DNA of 38,660 bases from Bacillota bacterium (GTDB lineage: Bacteria; Bacillota; Clostridia; Acetivibrionales; DSM-1351): positions 1 through 38,660 of the forward strand of contig JAEXFI010000033.1 in NCBI GenBank assembly GCA_023400235.1, in the 5' to 3' direction. A program made the position numbers and the translations under genes. Positions 32,444 through 38,660 of the stretch are shown one piece after another. Below the pieces are notes generated by a model that made no database searches, was not told where the DNA came from, and worked only from the letters and a program-made list of their open reading frames with translations. Each line of letters opens with the position of its first letter. Position 1 is the first letter of the stretch.

Positions 32444-33541
32444 CTAGTCTTTTTTATATACCCGGTAGGAGTTTTTTGTAAGAATATCATAAGCCTTGTC
32501 TGTGTTGAACTGGTCCGAAAGAGTCATACTCAGGCAGCCCTGCTCAAATTCTCTGCTGTTTGATACATTCATATTCTTTATATTGATTCCGCTGGCTCCT
32601 AACAAGGTTGCTATACTGCCGATTATTCCAGGCTCGTCCAGGACATCCACCAGCAGCTCAAAGCTCAGTGGTATCAAGCCGGGAGTGCCTGAAGCAAAAC
32701 TGTCTCTGAACAGCTTGGCACTGTTGAAGAAATCGTGTATTGCCGTATTGTCCCCATGGTGCAGCTGCTCAATAAAGCTGTCAATTATTTTCATATAGTC
32801 CTTCAGCAGTGCAGCCACAATCTCACTGTTGCTCAAAACAATGTTTTCCCACATTGCAGGATTTGAAGAGGCTATTCTTGTAATATCCTTAAATCCGCCT
32901 GCGGCCAGAAGCTTTACCAGTCCTTCGCTGTTTTCCTTCTCAATAGCCAGCCTTACCAGAGCTGATGCTATTACATGGGGCACATGGCTTATGCAGCCGG
33001 TTACCATGTCATGCTGCTCTGGAGCAACAACAATTGGTATTGCTCCTATATCCTTCAATATATCCTTCATTACTGAAATTGCCTGAGCATCAGAGGTCTT
33101 TGCAGGAGTTAAAACATAGTAGGCGTTTTCAAACAAGTGTGCAAAAGAGTTTGAATAGCCGGATTTCTCGGTTCCTGCCATAGGATGTCCCCCCACAAAG
33201 ACAGGAGGCTGGCTGAGCCCTTCCACGTACTGACAAATTTCATTCTTTGTACTTGCCACATCTGTCAATATGCAATTTTTCTTAATCTTTCCTGTGAGTT
33301 CTGATATATAATCTATGGCTTTTCTGACAGGTGTACATATAAATATGACATCCGAATTGTAAATATCAGAGCATACCTCTGCGAAACCCCGATCGATGAC
33401 TCCTTCCTGCTCCGCAAGCCTGAGCGAGGAAGTACTGCTATCCATGGCAAACAACTTTAATCCGGGACGCTTCTGACGAAGGGCCTTGGCCAGGGAACCC
33501 CCGATCAGACCAAGGCCTATTATGGAAATACTCTCAACCAT
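32444..33541 (-). CDS. tyrA: Prephenate dehydrogenase with C-terminal ACT domain
   Basis: A 365-residue protein of tyrosine synthesis that oxidatively decarboxylates prephenate to 4-hydroxyphenylpyruvate. The N-terminal NAD-binding domain has SIIGLGLIGGSLAKAL; GGHPMAGTEKSGY is the conserved substrate-site segment; GCISHVPHVIASAL lies in the helical dimer domain. Residues about 290-360 form an ACT regulatory domain (LLVDVLDEPGIIGSIATLLG), probably for tyrosine feedback. The ATG at 33541 is chosen because it overlaps the aroF stop by 8 nt, a coupled start; the longer frame would need a TTG inside aroF. Confidence 0.95.
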   Translation of the reverse strand: MVESISIIGLGLIGGSLAKALRQKRPGLKLFAMDSSTSSLRLAEQEGVIDRGFAEVCSDIYNSDVIFICTPVRKAIDYISELTGKIKKNCILTDVASTKNEICQYVEGLSQPPVFVGGHPMAGTEKSGYSNSFAHLFENAYYVLTPAKTSDAQAISVMKDILKDIGAIPIVVAPEQHDMVTGCISHVPHVIASALVRLAIEKENSEGLVKLLAAGGFKDITRIASSNPAMWENIVLSNSEIVAALLKDYMKIIDSFIEQLHHGDNTAIHDFFNSAKLFRDSFASGTPGLIPLSFELLVDVLDEPGIIGSIATLLGASGINIKNMNVSNSREFEQGCLSMTLSDQFNTDKAYDILTKNSYRVYKKD

Positions 33542-34559
33542 AGTAACAGAATTCTCTTTCCAATATAGGTGCAAGCTTGCTTATATCACTGCACAAAGAA
33601 TCAAAATCTTTAGGGCTTAATTGCTGTGCTGCATCTGACATGGCCATCATTGGATTTGGATGAACCTCGACTATCAGGCCGTCTGCACCTGCTGCAATGG
33701 CAGCCCGGGACAACGGTATGACAAATTTTGATTTTCCTGCGGCGTGACTTGGGTCAACAATAACAGGAAGATGGCTCATATTCTTTACAACAGGCACCGC
33801 ACTGAGGTCCAGGGTGTTTCTGGTTGCAGTTTCAAAGGTTCTTATACCCCTTTCGCAAAGAACTACGTCGTAGTTTCCTTCACTCATAATATATTCCGCA
33901 GCATTTAGCCACTCATCTATGGTGGTAGCTGAACCACGCTTCAAAAGTACTGGCTTCATGGACTTTCCCACTTCTCTCAAAAGCGTGAAATTCTGAACAT
34001 TTCTTGCCCCTATCTGAAACATGTCAACATATGAAATAGAAAGCTCAACAGCCCTTTCACTGGTAACCTCCGTGATAATCTGCAGGCCTGTTTCATCCTT
34101 GGCAGCCTTTAACAGCTTCAGGCCCTCTTCCTCAAGTCCCTGAAAGGCATAGGGAGAGGTTCTGGGCTTAAAGGCTCCACCTCTCAAAAACTGGGCTCCT
34201 GATCTTTTCACAGCCCGGGCGGCCTCCATAATCTGGTCATAGCTTTCTACAGCGCAAGGCCCTGCCATTATGGCCAGCTCCTTGCCGCCAATCCTGACTC
34301 CGTTTACGTTTACGATGCTTGGTTCAGGTCTGAAGGTTTTGCCCGCCAGTTTGAAGGATTCAACAATGGGAACCAGCTTTTCCACACCCGGCATCAGCTC
34401 CAGGGGAATATCCCTCAGAACGCTTTTGTCCCCGATAATGCCGATAATGGTGCGCTCGGTGCCCTGTGAGATGTGGACTCCCAAACCCGAGTTTTTAAGT
34501 ACGTTAATAACGTCGTCGATCTGCATCTGATTCGACTTGGGATTCATTACAATAATCAT
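33534..34559 (-). CDS. aroF: 3-Deoxy-7-phosphoheptulonate (DAHP) synthase, type Ibeta with regulatory N-terminus
   Basis: A 341-residue protein catalysing the first step of the shikimate pathway from phosphoenolpyruvate and erythrose-4-phosphate. An ACT-like N-terminal domain (residues about 1-70) precedes the barrel, as in Thermotoga DAHP synthase, where it mediates feedback inhibition. Barrel motifs include MAGPCAVES, LRGGAFKPRTSPYAFQG, IGARNVQNF, LLKRG, LCERGIRTFE, VDPSHAAGK and VEVHPNP. AAGGAAG lies about 9 nt before the ATG. It is co-transcribed with tyrA, which overlaps its stop. Confidence 0.96.
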   Translation of the reverse strand: MIIVMNPKSNQMQIDDVINVLKNSGLGVHISQGTERTIIGIIGDKSVLRDIPLELMPGVEKLVPIVESFKLAGKTFRPEPSIVNVNGVRIGGKELAIMAGPCAVESYDQIMEAARAVKRSGAQFLRGGAFKPRTSPYAFQGLEEEGLKLLKAAKDETGLQIITEVTSERAVELSISYVDMFQIGARNVQNFTLLREVGKSMKPVLLKRGSATTIDEWLNAAEYIMSEGNYDVVLCERGIRTFETATRNTLDLSAVPVVKNMSHLPVIVDPSHAAGKSKFVIPLSRAAIAAGADGLIVEVHPNPMMAMSDAAQQLSPKDFDSLCSDISKLAPILEREFCYYG

Positions 34560-35177
34560 GTCTTCTACTTCCTTTCTACCATTTTACATTGATTAAGATT
34601 TGATAAAACCTTTACCATAATACATTAACCGGCTCATACATATAAAAAATGTATCTGACCCGGTTGCTACAAGAAATATTATATAGTAATTCTATAAATT
34701 AATAAACCTCAAAAGTTGGTTGCACAAAGGGGAAGGAGTAAAAAACCGGAATATATTGTTGGGCCGGTAAATATATTTTACATATTTGGTATTATTTACA
34801 TTAAAAGGCGGGTTGATTTAATACTGGAATAAAATAATTTATTTAAAAAAAAGGAAAATCGCATAAAAAATCGAATAGATAATACATTGATTTTTGTTAA
34901 ATCTGCTGAAAATTAAATATCATTTATGGTATCCAAAATTAAACATACATCGTAGCAGGTTGTTGTTTGTATTGGCTTAATCTACTCTGGTTTTTTCTTT
35001 TACCTGTTTTCCCAAGTCAGTGGGGATGGCAGAGGGACATGTTTCATGGAGAATACAGTCCCTGAAAAATTGCTTAGAAGCGGTTTTTGGGAAGGCCGAA
35101 ATACTACCTCCCAGGTGAGGCAGTATTTTAGGAATTCCTTATATACAGTGTAAAATGATTAAAATTAATAAGGGGGA
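34560..35177. other. 618-nt divergent intergenic region with a structured + strand leader
   Basis: No gene is visible. The left two-thirds is AT-rich. A possible + strand promoter is TTGTTA (34894-34899) with TATCAT (34918-34923) at 18 nt spacing. From about 34990 the sequence becomes richer in G and C and can fold: AGGGAC (35033-35038) with GTCCCT (35058-35063), then a hairpin at 35100-35127. No T-box or known riboswitch signature was found in either direction. Confidence 0.5.
35100..35131 (+). promoter_or_regulatory. Leader hairpin upstream of the EF-G-like gene
   Basis: AATACTACCTC (35100-35110) pairs with GAGGCAGTATT (35117-35127) with one mismatch and a 6-nt loop, then TTTA. It lies 57 nt before the start codon and could be a weak attenuator. 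Its partner hairpin lies 37 nt upstream. Confidence 0.45.
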
Positions 35178-35183
35178 ATGATT

Positions 35184-37268
35184 ATGAAGGACTATACCGT
35201 ACAAAAATTACGGAATATTTGCCTCTTGGCTCACGGAAACGGAGGTAAAACCACTCTGGCAGAGGCAATGCTTTTCAATACGGGAGTTCTGGACAGATTC
35301 GGCAAGGTGGCTGATGGAACAACCACAACGGACTACGATCCTGAGGAGACCAGAAGAAAGATATCCATTAGTACTTCAATGGCTCCTTGCGAATGGAAGG
35401 ACCATAAGATCAATGTTATTGACACTCCCGGTTATTTTGATTTTGTGGGAGAAGTGAGGCAGGGCATACGTGTTGCCGAAGGTGCAGTTATTGTTGTATC
35501 TGCAAAGAGCGGAGTATCCGTGGGTACGGAAAAGTCATGGGTATATGCAAAAGAGAACAAAGCTGCCAGAATGTTCTTCATAAACAAAATGGACGAGGAA
35601 AATGCAAATTTCAATTCAGCGCTGGACAAAATGACAAGTGCGTTCGGAACCGGAGTCATTCCTTTCCAGCTTCCTATCTATGAGGCCGACAAATATGTGG
35701 GTTATGTAGACCTGATCAGTATGACAGCGAAAAAATTCCAGAAGGATAAGCTTGTGGATGCTGACATTCCTTCTGATTTAACTGATAGAATTTCAACAAT
35801 AAAAGACTCCCTGAATGAGCTCATAGCTGAAACCGATGATGCTTTGATGGAAAAGTTTTTTGGGGGCGAGGAGTACTCGGAAGAAGAAATCAAGAAGGGG
35901 ATAATGGCAGGAGTTGCAGGCGGTACAATAGCTCCTGTATTCTGCGGCTCAGCACTTCAAAATCTGGGTGTGCAGGAATTGATGAATGCCATAGTGGAAT
36001 ACATGCCTTCTCCTGAAAGCGTCCAAAATAAAGCAGTGAAGGCCGGCACGGAGCAAGTTGTTGATATTAAGGCGGAGCCCGGGGCCCCCTTGGCTGCGCT
36101 GGTGTTTAAAACTATTGCAGACCCGTTTGTGGGCAAGATTTCAATGTTCAGAGTCTATGGGGGAACCTTGAAGGCTGATTCAGCGGTATATAATTCTACC
36201 ACCGAAAAGGTTGAGAAAATCGGTCAGATATTTGTAATGCGAGGTAAAAAACAGATTCCTACAGACAGACTTATTGCCGGTGATATAGGCGGAGTGGCAA
36301 AACTTGCCTCTACAAATACAAATGATACCCTCTGTGATCAGGCCAACAAGGTTATTCTGGAGAAGATACAATTCCCTGAGCCTGCACTTTCCATGGCCGT
36401 TGAGCCAAAGGCAAAGGGGGACGAGGAAAAGATAAGTTCGGGCTTGCACAAGCTGCAGGATGAGGACCCAACCTTCAAGGTTTCAATAAATGCCGAGACC
36501 CATCAAACTCTCATATCAGGAGTTGGTGAACAGCACCTGGATGTAATCGTAAGCAAATTGAAGGCAAAGTTTGGTGTGGCGGTAAATCTTGTAGATCCAA
36601 AGGTGCCTTACAGGGAAACCATAAAGAAAAAGGTTAAGATTGAAGGAAAGCATAAAAAGCAATCGGGAGGGCATGGGCAGTATGGTCATGTTTGGGTTGA
36701 GTTTGAGCACGGAGATAAGGAGGATCTGACTTTTGAAGAGAAGATCTTCGGAGGCTCGGTTCCCAAATCCTACCACCCTGCTGTAGAAAAAGGTCTTAGA
36801 GAAGCAATGGTCAGGGGCGTGCTGGCAGGGTATCCGGTGGTTAACCTGAAGGCTACATTGGTGGATGGCTCCTACCACGATGTTGACTCCTCGGAGATGG
36901 CTTTTAAGATTGCTGCAAGACTTGCATATAAGAAGGGGCTTCCTATGGCCTCGCCTGTACTTTTGGAACCTGTAGCACATATTGAAGTATATGTGCCGGA
37001 GAGCTATATGGGAGACATAATCGGTGACCTGAACAAGAGACGTGGCCGCATACTGGGAATGAATCCCCAGGAAAACGGACTTCAGCAGGTGGAGGCTGAA
37101 GTGCCTCAGTCTGAAATGTTCAAATATGCAACCGACTTGAGATCAATGACCCAGGGCCGTGGATATTTCAAGCTGTGGTTTGACAGGTATGAGGAAGCTC
37201 CTGCAATTGTGGCAAATAAGATAATTGAAGAGGCCAAAAAGCATATGGTTGAAGAGGAAGATGAGTAA
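35184..37268 (+). CDS. EF-G-like translational GTPase (second-type EF-G)
   Basis: A 694-residue protein with the five-domain layout of elongation factor G. It differs from canonical EF-G at key motifs: G1 is AHGNGGKTTL rather than AHIDAGKTT; the switch I RGIT segment reads RKISIS; and switch II is DTPGYFDF, so the catalytic His is Tyr84. NKMD in G4 is intact. Domain IV has KKQSGGHGQYGHVWVEFEHG, and the C-terminus ends LRSMTQGRGYFKLWFDRYEE. This pattern is typical of EF-G paralogues of unclear function, so it is probably not the main translocase. The ATG at 35184 is chosen because AGGGGG would abut the ATG at 35178. It stands alone behind a structured leader. Confidence 0.92.
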   Translation: MKDYTVQKLRNICLLAHGNGGKTTLAEAMLFNTGVLDRFGKVADGTTTTDYDPEETRRKISISTSMAPCEWKDHKINVIDTPGYFDFVGEVRQGIRVAEGAVIVVSAKSGVSVGTEKSWVYAKENKAARMFFINKMDEENANFNSALDKMTSAFGTGVIPFQLPIYEADKYVGYVDLISMTAKKFQKDKLVDADIPSDLTDRISTIKDSLNELIAETDDALMEKFFGGEEYSEEEIKKGIMAGVAGGTIAPVFCGSALQNLGVQELMNAIVEYMPSPESVQNKAVKAGTEQVVDIKAEPGAPLAALVFKTIADPFVGKISMFRVYGGTLKADSAVYNSTTEKVEKIGQIFVMRGKKQIPTDRLIAGDIGGVAKLASTNTNDTLCDQANKVILEKIQFPEPALSMAVEPKAKGDEEKISSGLHKLQDEDPTFKVSINAETHQTLISGVGEQHLDVIVSKLKAKFGVAVNLVDPKVPYRETIKKKVKIEGKHKKQSGGHGQYGHVWVEFEHGDKEDLTFEEKIFGGSVPKSYHPAVEKGLREAMVRGVLAGYPVVNLKATLVDGSYHDVDSSEMAFKIAARLAYKKGLPMASPVLLEPVAHIEVYVPESYMGDIIGDLNKRRGRILGMNPQENGLQQVEAEVPQSEMFKYATDLRSMTQGRGYFKLWFDRYEEAPAIVANKIIEEAKKHMVEEEDE

Positions 37269-37301
37269 ACCGAAGATTATATAATTATAAGCGGCTCTCC
37301 G

Positions 37302-37327
37302 GCAGTCCTGCTACCGGAGCAGGCTGC
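37302..37327 (+). terminator. GC-rich hairpin after the EF-G-like gene
   Basis: GCAG-T-CCTGCT (37302-37312) pairs with AGCAGGCTGC (37318-37327) with one bulged T. An alternative CTCCGG/CCGGAG pairing (37297-37302 with 37314-37319) excludes it. No T-run follows directly; the next T-rich tract is at 37390-37405. Confidence 0.4.
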
Positions 37328-37449
37328 TGCCCGAAAGGACTTCTGGAAACTCCCGGATGGACTGTGAAAATTCCGTGCTTCAGGGGTGCCTTTTTATTCT
37401 TTTATATAAGGTGGTGCTAAAGGCAAAGGGGTAAATGATATTTTGCATA

Positions 37450-37478
37450 TTGACTTGAACTGACAAAGAATATAGAAT
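37450..37478 (+). promoter_or_regulatory. Promoter of the LacI-family gene
   Basis: TTGACT (37450-37455) and TAGAAT (37473-37478) are 17 nt apart; each matches the consensus at five of six bases. Transcription would begin near 37485, just before the palindromic operator. Confidence 0.78.
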
Positions 37479-37491
37479 TAAATCACCATAA

Positions 37492-37507
37492 ATGATAGCG
37501 CTATCAT
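37492..37507. promoter_or_regulatory. LacI-family operator (perfect palindrome)
   Basis: ATGATAGCGCTATCAT is a perfect 16-bp palindrome with the central CG typical of LacI/GalR operators. It lies a few bases past the predicted transcription start of the regulator gene, so the regulator should repress itself. Confidence 0.85.
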
Positions 37508-37551
37508 CAAAAGCGACAGTAATAAAAAATCAAGGTAAAGGAATAGATTTA

Positions 37552-38517
37552 ATGGCAACTATGAAGGATGTGGCCCAGGCTGCCGGAGTATCACTCATAA
37601 CCGTCTCCAGAGTAATTAATTCTCCTGATATTGTTTCTGAGTCGACTAGGCTCAAGGTTGAAAAGGCCATGGAAGAACTGGACTTTATGCCGAATTTTGC
37701 GGCCAAGGCACTTGCCCAGAACAACACCCGTACTATTTACCTGTATATACCAGGAAACATTGGGATTTCAGACCCGTTTATCATGCACCTTATTGCAGGT
37801 GTGGCAGAGGAGCTTAGCAACGCAAATTATCTTTTTCTGGTAAAACGGGATTTGGAATTTAACCACAGATGTGACGGAGTTATTGTTATGGGCCTGGACT
37901 TAAGTGAAGAAAATGTTTTTACCACTAAAATAAAGGTGCCCTTTGTACTCTTTGGAAAGAATGATCTGGATATTGACTGTGTAGATGTGGATAATGAAGC
38001 CGGAGCGGTGAAGCTGACCGACAGCATCATTGCAAACGGACACAGGAGGATTGGCTTCATTATGCGCAATACAAGCCAGAGATACGCTCTGGAACGTCTG
38101 CAGGGTTACAGGAAGTCTCTGGAGAAGCATAATATACCCTTTGAGGAAAGTCTTGTAAGATATGCTGAGAACTCCGAGCAGGAGGGCTATGCAAATACAT
38201 ACGACCTGCTGGTTAAAGAAAAGCCCACTGCTATTTTGTGCTGTGTGGACCTTTTGGCCATCGGTGCCTTCAGAGCAGCAGAAAAACTAAGGCTGAAAAT
38301 ACCAAGAGACATTTCCATTGCAGGCTATGACGGACTTATTTTCGACCTGATACCAAAGGTGCCACTCACTACGGCAAGACAGCCTGTTTACGAGACAGGA
38401 AGAGCGCTTGCCCAGAGGCTTCTGCAAAGGCTCAAGAATCCTGACCTGCCTTTTGAAAAGCGGTATCTGGAGCCTGAACTGAAGTGGAGAGAATCGGTAG
38501 GTCCCTGCCGGGAATAA
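37552..38517 (+). CDS. LacI/GalR-family transcriptional regulator
   Basis: A 321-residue protein. The N-terminal helix-turn-helix is TMKDVAQAAGVSLITVSRVIN, followed by a hinge helix (NFAAKALAQ). Residues about 60-315 form a periplasmic-binding-like effector domain (GVIVMGLDL, NGHRRIGFI, ISIAGYDG). The ATG at 37552 is chosen because AAAGGA lies 9 nt upstream and the helix-turn-helix starts right after it; the frame upstream would run through the operator. The effector is probably a sugar, but no target genes lie in the window. The binding domain is a little short between residues 85 and 115. Confidence 0.92.
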   Translation: MATMKDVAQAAGVSLITVSRVINSPDIVSESTRLKVEKAMEELDFMPNFAAKALAQNNTRTIYLYIPGNIGISDPFIMHLIAGVAEELSNANYLFLVKRDLEFNHRCDGVIVMGLDLSEENVFTTKIKVPFVLFGKNDLDIDCVDVDNEAGAVKLTDSIIANGHRRIGFIMRNTSQRYALERLQGYRKSLEKHNIPFEESLVRYAENSEQEGYANTYDLLVKEKPTAILCCVDLLAIGAFRAAEKLRLKIPRDISIAGYDGLIFDLIPKVPLTTARQPVYETGRALAQRLLQRLKNPDLPFEKRYLEPELKWRESVGPCRE

Positions 38518-38660
38518 TTTTTTAGAATATATGAATTTATATATTTTAAAACAGGGATGAGATGCCCATAATACTGAGTTTGAGTGTGTACACCAGAAAA
38601 TTCCATTCTATATAAATTCCTATATTCGGGGTTTGGAAAGGGGACTCCCCTTCCCGGGTT
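38518..38660. other. Window end without a recognised gene
   Basis: The sequence is AT-rich, then contains AAGGGG-ACT-CCCCTT near 38637-38651, a short hairpin that may be part of a terminator cut by the window edge. No gene start is visible on the + strand. Confidence 0.4.

Noticed and set aside
34560..34720. T-box leader for aroF-tyrA on the minus strand
   Set aside because: No antiterminator T-box sequence (AGGGTGGNACCGCG type) or leader terminator is visible upstream of aroF.
1..38660. Transposase, integrase, tRNA or attachment sites that would explain transfer of the cluster
   Set aside because: None was seen on either strand within the window; the left edge of the cluster is outside it.

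Overview
The window looks like part of the chromosome of an anaerobic, spore-forming member of the Bacillota, most likely of the Ruminiclostridium/Acetivibrio type (inference). The pointers are a Rex redox repressor, a CwlD spore-cortex amidase, a CsaB pyruvyl transferase of the kind that supports SLH-domain anchoring, a Thermotoga-type DAHP synthase, strong purine-rich ribosome binding sites and AT-rich intergenic DNA. There are no rRNA or tRNA genes, insertion sequences or CRISPR arrays.

Region 1 (1-17641, all + strand) is the right-hand part of a hybrid NRPS/PKS gene cluster. It enters the window inside an NRPS gene (PCP-C-A-PCP-C). Next come a stand-alone A-PCP protein ending in half a condensation domain, a free-standing malonyl-type acyltransferase, and a KS-carrier protein whose C-terminus is not a thioesterase or a usual NRPS reductase. 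That C-terminus resembles the cyanobacterial fatty acyl-ACP reductase (AAR). An MFS exporter follows, then four genes of the FkbK/FkbJ/FkbI/FkbH type that make hydroxymalonyl-ACP, and a GNAT acetyltransferase. The O-methyltransferase (FkbG) of methoxymalonyl pathways is absent here. The simplest reading is a short peptide extended once with a malonyl or hydroxymalonyl unit and released reductively as an aldehyde. This cluster is the most unusual part of the window.

Region 2 (17700-21768) is the riboflavin operon ribD-ribE-ribBA-ribH, led by a promoter, an FMN riboswitch and an intrinsic terminator. Five 18-bp tandem repeats lie between ribE and ribBA. Base composition becomes visibly more GC-rich from here on.

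Region 3 (21769-28980, + strand) holds an unrecognised 46-codon gene with its own terminator, a secreted GH18-like protein with C-terminal leucine-rich repeats, a membrane protein paired with a HEAT-like protein, the amidase CwlD, and an ABC-F ATPase. A strong hairpin separates the ABC-F gene from the convergent gene beyond it.

Region 4 (28985-38660) has a minus-strand fusion of a family-4 glycosyltransferase to CsaB, then rex (+) with a probable Rex operator inside its own promoter and 23-bp tandem repeats upstream. The minus-strand aromatic amino-acid pair aroF-tyrA follows. After it come an EF-G-like GTPase (+) with altered GTPase motifs and a structured leader, and a LacI-family regulator (+) with a perfect 16-bp palindrome just downstream of its promoter.

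All assignments come from reading motifs by eye; no database search was run.
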